64,000 bases of DNA from JAIBJN01 sp963775395. GTDB taxonomy: Bacteria > Actinomycetota > Thermoleophilia > Gaiellales > Gaiellaceae. Position numbers and translations under genes: made by a program. Below, piece by piece: positions 34,049 through 43,954 of this stretch. Under the pieces are notes generated by a model. It did no database searches, was not told where the DNA came from, and was given only the letters and a program-made list of their open reading frames with translations. The stretch is taken from positions 124,001-188,000 of the forward strand of contig CAVZIX010000020.1 in assembly GCA_963775395.1 (NCBI GenBank), in the 5' to 3' direction. How positions within the stretch are numbered: position 1 is the stretch's first letter; every line of letters begins with the position of its first letter.

Positions 34049-34971
34049 TACTCGCCCAGCTCGCGCGTCCCCGCGAGGCCGTTGAGCGCTCGGAAGACCT
34101 CGTAGACGACGGAGAAGTCGTACTGCTCGAGGCCCATCCCGCGCGCCGCGGTGAGGAGCTCGTTGGCCGCGGTCGACGTGGGGAGCGGCGTGGCGAGCCG
34201 CTTGCCGGTCCCGAGCCCGAGGGTCATGTCCTTCTGCTGCAGGTTCACGTTCGACCAGGCCTCGGCGGGCATGTTGCCCTCGAGGATGAAGGGCCCTCGG
34301 TACTGGAGCATCGGCGAGGAGATGACGCTCTGGAGCAGGGCCTCGACGGCCACTTCCCGCTTGACGCCGCCCTTCTCGGCCATGGCCACGTTCTCGCAGA
34401 AGGCGACCATCTCGGCGACGAGCGTGTTGTTGATCGCGAGCTTCACGATCAGCGCCTGCCCGCTGTCGCCGATCCGCATCACCTTCGGGCCGATCTCCAG
34501 GAGCAGTGGACGCACGCGCTCGTACGCCTCCTCGTTGCCCCCGACCATGATCGAGAGCTGCCCGGCCTCGAGCGTGGCGATGCTCCCCGACACCGGGGCG
34601 TCGAGCATGACCCCGCCCGCGGCCGCGACCTCGCTCGCCAGCGAGACGCTCGCCGCTGGGTCGATGGTGCTCATCTCGACGATGACCGCGCCGGGCTGCA
34701 GGCCCTCGAGCAGCCCGCCGGAGCCGGAGACGACCGCCTGGACAGCGGCGGTGTCCGTGACCATCGAGAAGATCACCTCGGCCGCGCGCGCGACATCCGC
34801 GGCCGAGCTCTCCTCGACGAGCCCGCTGGCAACCAGCCCGCCGCTCTTTCCCGGCGTCCGGTTCCAGCCGTGCACTTCGTGGCCCGCGGCCAGGAGCCGC
34901 GCAGCGATCCGGCTCCCCATGGAGCCCAGGCCGACGAATCCGAGAGTCGGGCTACCCGACGGCGTCGACAA
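34048..34971 (-). CDS. 3-hydroxyisobutyrate-dehydrogenase-like oxidoreductase (copy 2)
   Basis: A 307-residue paralogue of the protein at 10424-11314. NAD motif 'GFVGLGSMGSRIAARLLAAG', substrate loop 'DAPVSGSIATLEAG' and catalytic Lys in 'LIVKLAINNTLV'. The TTG start at 34971 lies 20 bp inside the end of the PEP carboxykinase gene. With copy 1 it brackets the catabolic island, which suggests two hydroxyacid oxidation steps or an old duplication. Confidence 0.87.
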   Translation of the reverse strand: MSTPSGSPTLGFVGLGSMGSRIAARLLAAGHEVHGWNRTPGKSGGLVASGLVEESSAADVARAAEVIFSMVTDTAAVQAVVSGSGGLLEGLQPGAVIVEMSTIDPAASVSLASEVAAAGGVMLDAPVSGSIATLEAGQLSIMVGGNEEAYERVRPLLLEIGPKVMRIGDSGQALIVKLAINNTLVAEMVAFCENVAMAEKGGVKREVAVEALLQSVISSPMLQYRGPFILEGNMPAEAWSNVNLQQKDMTLGLGTGKRLATPLPTSTAANELLTAARGMGLEQYDFSVVYEVFRALNGLAGTRELGE

Positions 34972-36496
34972 TCTCGGCCGTGAGGCTGTCGAAGCCGCTC
35001 AGGAACTCGCGGCGTTCGCTGTGCAGGCGCTCGACCTGCCGCTCGTACTCCTCGACACGCCCCTGCGCCTCGTAGAGCTCGCGCGGGCGGAGGACGGCCT
35101 CGTCATCGGCGTCGATGCCGGGCACGTGGCGCGCCACCTTGTAGCCGAAGTCCGGATCCTCGACCCACTCGATCGTGCCCTCGGCGATCCCCTTGACGAT
35201 GGCCGACGAGTGCTTGATGCGAACCTTGCGCGCGCGCTCGTCCGCGACGGGGCCACCGACGCTCCCCGTGTTCATGAGAAAGACCTCGAGCGGATGCTCG
35301 GCCAGCAGCTCGAGGAAGCGGTTGCCCTGGAGGTCGTGCGGGAGCGGGAAGAACGGGTTCGTGCCCGGGACGCGCAGGAACTTGCCCTCCTCCGCGGCGC
35401 CGCCGGCAGCCGTGCCCGTCGTCTCTCCGAGCATGAAAAAGGCCGCTGCCTGCGGCCCCTCGAGCTTGGCGACTGCCGGGATGATGCCCTCGTTCCTGTT
35501 CAGCACGAGCAGGAAGTGGGCCTCTCCGATCGGGCGTGTCGCGGCCGACTCGATCACATCGAACGGAAACGTCGCCCGGCCGTTCTTCGTGTAGCTCTCG
35601 TCGTAGAAGTCGACCTCGTCGCCGGTCTGCGAGACGTTCTCGAGGTACGAGCGCGGCTGCGTGACCGCGCCGTGGATGGTGGGCTCGTCCTCGGGGTTCA
35701 GAGCGAAGGTCTTGGCGAAGCAGCCGTTCTCGGTCGCGTAGACGGCGCCGTCCGGCATCCACGCGACGAAGTCGTCCTGCACCGGCAGCGAGCCATTCTG
35801 GCGCGTGAACGTGGTCGTCGTCTTGCCCGTGCCGGACAGGCCGACGATCATCGCAACGCGCTCGCCGCGGTCGGTCGGGATGATCTTGCAGCCGGCGTGG
35901 AGCGGAATGCCGCCGCGGTCGTACACGAGCTTGTTCCACATGCGGAGGATCCCCTTCTTCGACTCGCCGAAGTAGTCGGAGTTGAAGACCCGGTTCACGC
36001 CCTGCTCGAGGTCGACCAGGATCAGGCGCTCGTCCGGCCAGCCAGGCGCCTTCAGGTTGGGCGTATAGACGACGGTCAGCTCGGGCTCGAAGTCCTCGGG
36101 CTCGTCGACGGCGAACCACAGCTGCTGCTGCATGCCGGCGATGTTCGCGTTCGCCGCCTCGATGAAGAGGCGAACCGGGACGCGGAACTCGGGCTGCGCG
36201 CCAAGCCAGCCGTCGAGGAGCACCATCTCCTGGCCCGCGATGTAGGCGTCCTGCTTGTCCGCCCACTCCTGGGCCTGCTCACGCGACGCCGTGCGCTCGA
36301 CCCCTGGGTCGGGATCGTCCGTGACGATGAACGTCGACGGCGTCGAGCGGGCGAGGACCTCCGTCTGGACGTTGACGTTGCCGTACTTCGTCCAGCGCGC
36401 GGTCGGCATCCTGGCGGCGAGCTCCTGAAGCTCGGTCTCGCTCGGATTGTTGACAACCCCCGCTGCCTGCGGCACCTGGAAAGCCATCTTGGCCAC
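34952..36496 (-). CDS. pckA: Phosphoenolpyruvate carboxykinase (ATP)
   Basis: A 514-residue enzyme converting oxaloacetate and ATP to PEP and CO2, the entry to gluconeogenesis. The phosphate-binding loop 'VGLSGTGKTTTT' (about residues 228-239) and 'VYDRGGIPLHAGCKII' are clear, with 'FLMNTGSVGG' in the C-terminal half. GTG start at 36496. The P-loop form is the ATP-dependent family, not the GTP family more usual in actinobacteria. Growth on the substrate of the neighbouring island would require gluconeogenesis, which fits its position. It is divergent from the large regulator. Confidence 0.9.
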   Translation of the reverse strand: MAKMAFQVPQAAGVVNNPSETELQELAARMPTARWTKYGNVNVQTEVLARSTPSTFIVTDDPDPGVERTASREQAQEWADKQDAYIAGQEMVLLDGWLGAQPEFRVPVRLFIEAANANIAGMQQQLWFAVDEPEDFEPELTVVYTPNLKAPGWPDERLILVDLEQGVNRVFNSDYFGESKKGILRMWNKLVYDRGGIPLHAGCKIIPTDRGERVAMIVGLSGTGKTTTTFTRQNGSLPVQDDFVAWMPDGAVYATENGCFAKTFALNPEDEPTIHGAVTQPRSYLENVSQTGDEVDFYDESYTKNGRATFPFDVIESAATRPIGEAHFLLVLNRNEGIIPAVAKLEGPQAAAFFMLGETTGTAAGGAAEEGKFLRVPGTNPFFPLPHDLQGNRFLELLAEHPLEVFLMNTGSVGGPVADERARKVRIKHSSAIVKGIAEGTIEWVEDPDFGYKVARHVPGIDADDEAVLRPRELYEAQGRVEEYERQVERLHSERREFLSGFDSLTAEIVDAVG

Positions 36497-36560
36497 GCGA
36501 GGATCTTAGCGGCCACGCGTTTCGCCGGTCCCCGGGCAGCATCCCCGTCCAAACGGTGCA

Positions 36561-36588
36561 TTGACGAGTTGCGGCGTCACATTGTAGA
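36561..36588 (+). promoter_or_regulatory. Promoter of the large ATPase-TPR-BTAD regulator
   Basis: TTGACG (36561-36566) and a TGTAGA box (36583-36588) are 16 bp apart, 22 bp upstream of the GTG start at 36610, with AAGGA in between as ribosome site. Confidence 0.45.
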
Positions 36589-36609
36589 AAGCCGCACGAA
36601 GGACAATCA

Positions 36610-39600
36610 GTGGAGCACAACGTCGTCCAGGGCGCGCGTGCGACGAAGCTTCTTCCTCCTGCGGTCGCCCCTCCCGCGCTGACTCGCCCACGCCTGGAAG
36701 GGAGGCTCGACGACGGCCTCGGGAGGCGGCTCACCGTCCTGATCGCGGGCGCGGGGTTCGGGAAGTCGACCCTGCTCAGCGCCTGGGCCGGCCCGCGTAC
36801 GACCGCTTGGTACACGATCGCCCCCGAGGACACAGAGCTCGCCGCCCTCGCCCGAGGCCTCGTGAGCGCGCTCCGTCTTCGGGTTCCCGCCCTCCGGATC
36901 AGCGTTCCCGCAGCGATCGAGGGCTCGCGCGGGCCCGACGGCGACCTGGGTGAGCTCGGGAGCGCCGACGCCTACGCGGCGCTCATCTGCGCGGCGCTCT
37001 CCGACGGGCACGGTCGCGATCTCGTGCTCGTGCTCGACGACGTCCACGAGCTCGGGTCCGACGGGGCCTCGGCACGGCTCGTCGAGTCGCTCGTGCGCAA
37101 CGCTCCGCCGAGGCTGCACGTGGTGCTGGCCTCCCGCGACGAGCCGCCCTTCCCGATCGAGCGCCTGCGCGGCCAGGGCCAGGTCGTCGAGCTGACGGCC
37201 CGCGAGCTGGCCTTCACCACCGACGAGACCAGGCAGCTGCTCGAAGAGGCGCTCGGCGACTCGGGCGACGAGGTCGCCGGCCACCTCCAGGAGGCGAGCC
37301 GCGGGTGGCCCGCCGCGGTGCGGCTCGCCCTCGAGGCGTTGCGTGACGTCTCGCCCGAGGAGCGGCGGCGCACGCTCGACGGCCTGCGCCGGCCCGGCGG
37401 GCGCCTTTTCTCCTACCTCGCAGGCGAGGTGTTCGAGCGCGAGGCCGAGGACGTCCGCGCACTCGTGCGCACCGTGGCCCCGCTCGACCGCTTCAATGCG
37501 GAGCTCTGTGAGGCCCTGGGGGTGGAGAACGCAGCCGAGGCGCTCGCCTCGCTCGAGCGTCGCGGGCTCTTCGTGGAGTCCGACCGGAGCGAGGCCGGCT
37601 GGTACGCGCTCGGCGCGCTCGTACGCGAGTTCGCGCGCGAGAGCATGGCGCTCTCCGACGAGGAGCGCAGGAGATTCTGACCCGGGCTGCGGCCTGGCTG
37701 GAGGCGCAGGGCTTCGTCGAGGACGCCCTGCGCGCCTTCGCGGCGGCCGGGGCGCACGAGGAGCTCGCCGCCCTCCTCGCCGAGCGCGGAGAGGCGATGC
37801 TCTCGGCGGGCGCGGTCGACGCCGTCGTTCGGCACACGGAGCTCCTCCCCGACACCGTCCTGAGCACGCCGGTCGTGCTGCTCGCGGGCCGAGCGCGGCA
37901 GATCCGGGGCGAGTGGGAGGACGCGCTCGCCTGGTATGCGCGGGCCGCGCACACCCACGAGCTTGCACCCGGGCTGGCCTGGCGCGTGGGGCTGATCCAC
38001 CATCTGCGCGGCGACCTGGACCAGGCAGTCGCCGTCTACGAGCGCGGCCGTCTCGACGGCGAGTCGCCTCGTGACGAGGCGCTGCTCCTCGCCTGGCACG
38101 CCAGCCTGGAATGGCTGCGGGGCAACATCGAGGAGTGTCGCGAGCACGGCGCCAGAGCCCTTCAGATCGCCACCCGCATCGGCGACGCGCAGGCCCTCGG
38201 GGCCGCGCACACGGTCATGGCGCTCATTGCCGCGTACGAGGGCGACCGCGTGGCAAACGACTCGCACTATCTGCGCGCTCTCGAGTACGCGGAGCGCGCC
38301 GGGGACGTGATGCAGGTCATCCGCATCCACACGAACCGCGGCTCGCGCCGCATGGAGGAGGCCGACTACGAGGAGGCCCTCGCGGAGCTCGAGATTGCGC
38401 TTCGCCTTGCCGACGTGGCCGGCTTCGTCTTCTTCCGGGCGCTCGCGCTCGGCAACCGGGGGGCGGCGCTTCTGCGGCTCGGGCGGCTCGAGGAGGCGAT
38501 CTCCGATCTCGAGGCGGCGCGCTCTGCCTACCAGGGGATCGGCTCGCGGGACGTGTGCTACGCCCTCCTGCACCTCGGGGACGTCTACCGGGAGCGCGGC
38601 GACCTCGCCCAGGCCCGCGCAGCCTTCGAGGAGGCGGTCGAGCGGGCCGGCGATGCGGGTGACCTCCAGGCGCTCGTGCCCTCCCTCGCCGGGCTCGCCC
38701 GCGTCGTCGCAGGGGAGGATCCCGAGCGGGCGGCCGAGCTCGCCGAGCGCGCGATCGGCTACGGGCCGGGGATGGCGTACGTCTTGGCGCTCCTGGCGGC
38801 TGCCGACGTTGCGCTGCGCGGGGGAGACCGCGAGCGGGCGGCCGGGCTAGCCGCCGACGCGGCGACGGAAGCCGGTGCGCGGCGCGATCGTGCGGGGCTG
38901 GCCGAGGCGCTGGAGCTCGGGGCGGCGGCTGCGGACGATCCCGAGCGGGCGCGGGCGCTCGCCGAGGAGGCGATCGCGATCTGGCGCGAGATCCGCAGCC
39001 CGTTCGGCGAGGCGCGCACCCAGCTCACGCTCGCTCGCATGCTCGGGGCGCCCGAGGGCCTGGCGCTCGCCGAGGCGGCGGAGGCTCGCCTGCGGGAGCT
39101 CGGCGTCCGGGGCCCCGCGAGCGCCGCCGCGACGCTCCTGGCCGAATACTCCGAGGCGAGCGTCCCGACGGTCGCGATCGAATCGCTGAGCCGCTTCCGC
39201 GTCCTGCGCGAGGGTGTTCCGGTGCCGCTCGGGGAGTGGCAGTCGAAGAAGGCCCGTGACCTGCTCAAGATGCTCGTCGCGCGCCGCGGCCGGCCCACTC
39301 CGCGCGACCTCCTGATGGAGGCGCTCTGGCCCGAGGGCGACCCGGCGAAACTGGCCAACCGCCTCTCCGTCGCGCTGAGCACGCTGCGCTCCGTCCTCGA
39401 TCCCGAGCGCCGCTACGACCAAGACCACTTCGTGAGCGCCGGGAAGGACATCCTCGCGCTGGAGACCGCGAACCTCGAGATCGACGTCGAGCGCTTTCTC
39501 GCCGAGGCGACGGCCGGCTTCGCCCTCCGCGCCGACGGCGCGCTGTCCCGCGCCCGGAGCCGGCTCGCGGCCGCGGAAGGTGTCTATTCCGGCGAGTTCC

Positions 39601-39899
39601 TCGAGGAGGACGCCTACGAGGACTGGGCGGTGCCGCTGCGCGAGGAGGCGCGCACGACCTACATCTCGGTGGCGCGGGCACTCGGCGAGGACGCGCTCGA
39701 GCGCGGCGAGCACGATCTCGCCTCCCGGTACTTCCTGCGAACGCTCGAGAAGGACCCGTACGACGAGGACGTCCACCTCGCCCTGGTCGCGCTACACGAG
39801 TCGGCGGGCCGGCACGGGGAGGCCCGGCGCGCCTACCGGGCGTACGTCATGCGAATGGAGGAGATCGCGGTCGAGGCGGCGCCGTTCCCCTCGCCTTAA
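36610..39899 (+). pseudogene. Large STAND-ATPase / TPR / BTAD transcriptional regulator, frameshifted
   Basis: About 1,096 residues from GTG 36610. An N-terminal MalT-like NTPase has Walker A 'IAGAGFGKSTLL' (about 49-60) and Walker B 'LVLVLDDVHEL'. A middle of TPR-like helices follows, then a C-terminal winged helix ('RDLLMEALWPEGDPAKLANRLSVALSTLR', two pieces) plus a BTAD domain ('DYED'-type helices ending 'AYRAYVMRMEE'). The frame shifts near 37670: 'SDEERR' then TGA, while 'EILTRAAAWLEAQGF' continues in another frame. One missing G in CGCAGGAGATT restores a single protein, so an assembly deletion is likely. Such proteins integrate a ligand signal through the ATPase and bind DNA at direct repeats. 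A small gene follows at once. Confidence 0.82.
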
Positions 39900-39944
39900 G
39901 CCGACTTTAAGCGCAGCAGGTGGGCGGCCTGGGATGCTCGCACC

Positions 39945-40235
39945 GTGGACACGTTCGTCGTTCGGCTCTGGGACGCTGCGGCCGCGGGTCATGCGGCAGA
40001 TCCGCTCCGCGGCACCGCCCTGCACGTGGCGAGCGGTCGTACGACGCCGTTCGTCGGCGCCGAACAGCTGCTTGCATTCCTAGCGACGGTGAGCGTGCGG
40101 AGCCCGGGGAGCTTGCGGCCCTCCGGAGATCTGGACGCGAACGACGAGCCATCCACGGTCGGCAGGCGCGGGCGCGAGACGGCGGTCCGTTCTCGTCGCC
40201 CGCAGCCCCGACCTTCCTCGCCTCCCTCTGCCTAG
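39945..40235 (+). CDS. Small hypothetical protein downstream of the regulator
   Basis: A 96-residue protein from GTG 39945. Residues 1-48 ('MDTFVVRLWDAAAAG', 'LRGTALHVASGRTTPF', 'AEQLLAFLAT') look like a compact beta-alpha domain commonly found as a small protein beside BTAD-type regulators; the rest is Arg/Pro/Ser-rich low complexity and may be out of frame. A strong hairpin lies 3 bp after its stop. Function unknown. Confidence 0.5.
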   Translation: MDTFVVRLWDAAAAGHAADPLRGTALHVASGRTTPFVGAEQLLAFLATVSVRSPGSLRPSGDLDANDEPSTVGRRGRETAVRSRRPQPRPSSPPSA

Positions 40236-40237
40236 GG

Positions 40238-40270
40238 GCTCGCAGGCCGCTTTGGGTGCGGCCTGCGAGC
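40238..40270 (+). terminator. 13-bp GC hairpin before the succinate dehydrogenase operon
   Basis: GCTCGCAGGCCGC (40238-40250), loop TTTGGGT, GCGGCCTGCGAGC (40258-40270). A perfect stem closing the regulator transcript; no T-run, which is usual for such GC-rich genomes. Confidence 0.65.
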
Positions 40271-40296
40271 GTTCCCATCGTGTAGCGTCCTCTGCG

Positions 40297-41979
40297 GTGG
40301 AAGGGAAGCACGACGTCCTCATCGTCGGCGCCGGTTGTGCCGGCATGCGCGCAGCCATCGAAGCCTTCGACGCAGGGGTGGACGTCGCCCTCATCTCGAA
40401 GATCCATCCCACGCGCAGCCATTCCGGAGCGGCCGAGGGAGGGATCAACGCGGCGCTCGGAAACGCCTCCGAGGACGATCCCGAGAAGCACGCCTTCGAC
40501 ACCGTCAAGGGCTCGGACTACCTCGGCGACCAGGACGCGATCGAGGTGCTCTGCGACGAGGCCCCGGGCGACGTCTACCAGCTCGAGCACTGGGGCGCCG
40601 TCTTCTCGCGGCTCGAGGACGGGCGCATCGCCCAGCGGCCCTTCGGCGCCGCGGGCGAGCCGCGCACCGCCTACGCGGCCGACATCACGGGCCACGTGCT
40701 CGTGCACGTCCTCTACGAGCAGGTGATGAAGCGCGACATCGCGACCTACGAGGAGTGGTTTGCCTGGAAGCTCGTCGAGGACGACGGGCGCTGCCAGGGC
40801 GTCATCTGCTGGGACCTCCTGAACGGCGGGCTCAAGCTCGTCGGCGCGAAGACCGTGATCCTCTGCACGGGCGGCGCAGGCCGCCTGTACACGGGGACGA
40901 CGAACGCGTACTCGTGCACCGGCGACGGCATGGCGCTGGCGCTCCGCATGGGCGTGCCCCTGAAGGACATGGAGATGATGCAGTTCCACCCGACGACCCT
41001 CTCTCCGTCGGGCGTGCTCATCACCGAGGGCTGCCGCGGCGAGGGCGCCTACCTGCTGAACTCCGAGGGCGAGCGGTTCCTCAAGAGCTACGCGCCGAAT
41101 GCCATGGAGCTGGCGAGCCGCGATGTCATCTCCCGGGCGGAGCAGATCGAGATCGACGAGGGCCGGGGCGTGAACGGCAACGTCCTGCTCGACCTGCGCC
41201 ATCTGGGCGCCGAGCGGATCATCGAGCGGCTGCACGGGACGCGCGAGCTGAGCATGGTCTTCGCCGGCGTCGACCCCATCCACGAGCCGATCCCCGTGCG
41301 CCCGGGCTCGCACTACCACATGGGCGGCGTCGACACCGACCTCGACGGCAAGACGGCGCTCGCAGGCCTCTACGCCGCGGGCGAGTGCGCCTGCGTCTCC
41401 GTCCACGGCGCCAACCGCCTCGGCGGCAACGCGCTCATGGAGACCATCACCTACGGCAAGCGCGCCGGGCGCGCGGCCGCCGACTGGGCGCTCGCGAACA
41501 CCGTCGTCGCCCCGCCCGAGTCGGCGCTCGCCGACGCCGAGCGCGAGCTCCAGGAGCTCCTCGGCCGCAAGGAGGGCGAGCGGCCGCATTCGATCCGCGA
41601 CGAGATGGCCGAGACGATGCACGAGAACTTCGGCGTCTTCCGCCGGGACGACCAGATGCGCCGGCAGGGCGAGATCATCGAAGGCCTCGAGGAACGCTAC
41701 GGACGCGTCGTGGTCGAGGACACGGGCTCCGTCTTCAACACCGACCTCACACAGGCGCTGGAGCTCGGCTTCCTGCTCCAGCTTGCGGCCTGCATGGTCG
41801 AGGCCGGGCTCGCCCGCAAGGAAAGCCGGGGCGCCCACGCGCGCCCGCACGATTACCCCGACCGCGACGACGAGAACTTCATGAAGCACACGCTCGTGAC
41901 GTGGGTGGACGGTAGGCCCCGCCTCACCTGGGAACCGGTTCGGATGACGAAATGGCAGCCGCAGGAGCGAAAGTACTAG
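40297..41979 (+). CDS. sdhA: Succinate dehydrogenase/fumarate reductase flavoprotein subunit
   Basis: A 560-residue FAD subunit from GTG 40297. Motifs: dinucleotide 'VLIVGAGCAGMRAA', covalent-FAD histidine context 'TRSHSGAAEGGINAALGN', substrate-site 'QFHPTTL', and 'HGANRLGGNALME' with the catalytic arginine region; the C-terminal helical domain ends '...TWEPVRMTKWQP'. It oxidises succinate to fumarate, feeding electrons to SdhB (42929) and the CCG protein SdhE (43951). No SdhC/SdhD membrane anchors are present, pointing to a non-classical (type E) complex. A lipoprotein gene begins 3 bp downstream. Confidence 0.93.
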   Translation: MEGKHDVLIVGAGCAGMRAAIEAFDAGVDVALISKIHPTRSHSGAAEGGINAALGNASEDDPEKHAFDTVKGSDYLGDQDAIEVLCDEAPGDVYQLEHWGAVFSRLEDGRIAQRPFGAAGEPRTAYAADITGHVLVHVLYEQVMKRDIATYEEWFAWKLVEDDGRCQGVICWDLLNGGLKLVGAKTVILCTGGAGRLYTGTTNAYSCTGDGMALALRMGVPLKDMEMMQFHPTTLSPSGVLITEGCRGEGAYLLNSEGERFLKSYAPNAMELASRDVISRAEQIEIDEGRGVNGNVLLDLRHLGAERIIERLHGTRELSMVFAGVDPIHEPIPVRPGSHYHMGGVDTDLDGKTALAGLYAAGECACVSVHGANRLGGNALMETITYGKRAGRAAADWALANTVVAPPESALADAERELQELLGRKEGERPHSIRDEMAETMHENFGVFRRDDQMRRQGEIIEGLEERYGRVVVEDTGSVFNTDLTQALELGFLLQLAACMVEAGLARKESRGAHARPHDYPDRDDENFMKHTLVTWVDGRPRLTWEPVRMTKWQPQERKY

Positions 41980-41982
41980 GCG

Positions 41983-42912
41983 ATGCGAACCGGGGGGCTT
42001 GCACTCGTGCTCTGGCTGGCGCTCGCGCTTCTGCCGGCGGCCTGCTCCGGCGACGACGAGCCGGAGGGCTCGCCCACGAACACGGGCGGGACTTCGACGG
42101 AGACGACCGCCGAGGGCTCCACGGGCGAAACGGAGGAGGCGCCGCCGACGTCGACCGGCGCGGCCGTGGGCGAGCAGGTCGAGCCGGCGGTGATCGCGGA
42201 CGCCGCGGCCAGGACGAGGGAGGCGAAGACCGCCCGGGTCGCGACCCTCGTCCGCGTCGTCGAGCCCGGTGGCCAGCAGCGGTTCGGCGGCCAGGGCAAG
42301 TTCGACTTCGAGCGCCGGGCCGGCCGGATGACGCTCCGTCTGATCGAGGGGGAGAGCGCAGGGTTCGGGCAGGCGACGGCCGTCTTCGTGGACTCGACCG
42401 TCTACTACCTGCTGCCTGTCGGGGCGCTGGCCGGCGACAAGCGCTGGATCCAGCTGGACCTGCAGAACGTCGCGGACGCATCGGGCCTCGACTTCGGGCC
42501 GCTCGTGCAGGGCAGCCAGGCCGATCCGACCCAGTACCTGCTCTGGCTGAGCGCGCTCGGCCCGGGGATCACGAAGATCGGCGAGGAAGAGGTCCGCGGC
42601 GTTCCGACCTCGCGCTACCGCGCGGCCGTCGACCTGAACCTGCTCGAGCAGGAGGCGCCGCCCGGCAAGGAGGCCGAGTGGGCCGCCTACGTGCAGATGC
42701 TCCGCGACCGGCTCGGCCTGGCGTTCATCCCCGTGGAGGTCTGGATCGACGAGGAGGGCCTCATCAGGCGGTTCAACCACGAGTACGGTTTCAGCGCCGA
42801 GGGGACGACAGCGGTGGTGACGACGGAGCTCTTCGACTTCGGCATCCCCGTCGACGTGACGGCCCCGTCGCCCGACCAGGTCGTCACCCTGAATGATTTG
42901 ATCAGGCCGTGA
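41983..42912 (+). CDS. LppX/LprG-like lipoprotein within the sdh operon
   Basis: A 309-residue secreted lipoprotein: signal peptide with lipobox 'LLPAAC' (Cys at about 21), a Thr/Ser/Glu-rich linker to about residue 60, then a mostly beta domain ('AKTARVATLVRVVEPGGQQ', 'YYLLPVGAL', 'VPTSRYRAAVDL') like the LppX/LprAFG family, whose mycobacterial members carry lipids in a hydrophobic cavity. It sits 3 bp after sdhA and 16 bp before sdhB, so it is almost certainly co-transcribed. Why a lipid-binding lipoprotein should lie between sdh subunits is unknown; help with membrane association or quinone supply is speculation. Confidence 0.75.
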   Translation: MRTGGLALVLWLALALLPAACSGDDEPEGSPTNTGGTSTETTAEGSTGETEEAPPTSTGAAVGEQVEPAVIADAAARTREAKTARVATLVRVVEPGGQQRFGGQGKFDFERRAGRMTLRLIEGESAGFGQATAVFVDSTVYYLLPVGALAGDKRWIQLDLQNVADASGLDFGPLVQGSQADPTQYLLWLSALGPGITKIGEEEVRGVPTSRYRAAVDLNLLEQEAPPGKEAEWAAYVQMLRDRLGLAFIPVEVWIDEEGLIRRFNHEYGFSAEGTTAVVTTELFDFGIPVDVTAPSPDQVVTLNDLIRP

Positions 42913-42928
42913 GCGAGGAAGGAGCCCC

Positions 42929-43954
42929 TTGGACGTCGCACTGAAGATCTGGCGGTACGACCCGGAGTCGGGCGAGCGCGTGCTTCGCGACTACGAGGTC
43001 GAGGCGCCCGAGTGGGCGTGCCTGCTCGACGTCCTCGACATCATCAAGGACACTCGCGACGGGACGCTCTCGTACCGCAAGAGCTGCCGCATGATGATCT
43101 GCGGCTCGTGCGGCATGCGCATGGACGGGCGCGCCGTCCTCGCGTGCAAGGAGCGGATGAAGCCCATCGTCGACCGCGGCCACGTCCCCGTGATCTCGGC
43201 CATGGGGAACATGCCCGTGCTGAAGGACCTCGTCGTCGACATGCAGCCGTTCTGGACGAAGGTCCGGCGCATGAAGCCGTGGGTCGAGACCGGCTACGAG
43301 GAGGTCCCGGAGAAGGAGTTCCGCGTCTCGCCCGAGGAGATGGCGCCCATCCAGAAGGAGGCGCTCTGCATCATGTGCGGCTGCTGCGTCTCCGAGTGCA
43401 ACTCGATGGAGTCCGACCCGGAGTTCTTCGGGCCCGCGGCGCTCGCCAAGGGCTTCCGCTTCGTCGGCGACCCGCGCGACCAGGAGACCGTGGAGCGGCT
43501 CGAGAGCTACAACGACGAGCACGGGATCTGGGACTGCACGCGGTGCTACTTCTGCAACGAGCGCTGCCCGAAGGGCGTCGACCCGCGCGACGCGATCGCC
43601 AAGCTCGGCGCCGAGTCCATCAGGGTCGGCATCGACAGGGACATGGGCGCGAAGCACGCGAAGTGGTTCGTCCACTCGGCGAAGACGACCGGCTGGCTCC
43701 GCGAGACCGAGCTCGTCCCGAAGACCCAGGGCGTCGTCTCAGCCCTCAAGGAGGTCAAGTTCGCCGTCAACCTCTTCAAGAAGGGCAAGGTGCCGCTCGT
43801 CCCGCACGTGGCGGACGAGGTGCACGAGGCGCGCGCCCTCTACGAGGTCGTGAAGTCCCAGGGGCGAGACGGCGCCGCCGGCATCGTCCAGTCGGAGCGC
43901 GCGCTCGCGCGGCTCGAGCACGACGGCGAGATTCCCCCGGAGGCGGCGGAATGA
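42929..43954 (+). CDS. sdhB: Succinate dehydrogenase iron-sulfur subunit
   Basis: A 341-residue subunit from TTG 42929 after GAGGAAGGAG. The N-terminal 2Fe-2S cluster site is 'SCRMMICGSCGMRMDGRAVLAC' read as C-x4-C-x2-C...C; the C-terminal part has 'CIMCGCCVSEC' and 'CTRCYFCNERCPKG' for the 4Fe-4S and 3Fe-4S clusters. It is longer than classical SdhB (about 240 aa), with an extra C-terminal region of about 90 residues, as seen in type E complexes. Its TGA overlaps the ATG of the CCG-protein gene. Confidence 0.92.
   Translation: MDVALKIWRYDPESGERVLRDYEVEAPEWACLLDVLDIIKDTRDGTLSYRKSCRMMICGSCGMRMDGRAVLACKERMKPIVDRGHVPVISAMGNMPVLKDLVVDMQPFWTKVRRMKPWVETGYEEVPEKEFRVSPEEMAPIQKEALCIMCGCCVSECNSMESDPEFFGPAALAKGFRFVGDPRDQETVERLESYNDEHGIWDCTRCYFCNERCPKGVDPRDAIAKLGAESIRVGIDRDMGAKHAKWFVHSAKTTGWLRETELVPKTQGVVSALKEVKFAVNLFKKGKVPLVPHVADEVHEARALYEVVKSQGRDGAAGIVQSERALARLEHDGEIPPEAAE

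Noticed and set aside
36610..39899. Programmed frameshift producing two regulator forms
   Set aside because: No slippery heptamer is seen at the junction, and similar shifts hit unrelated genes in the window, so assembly error is the simpler reading.
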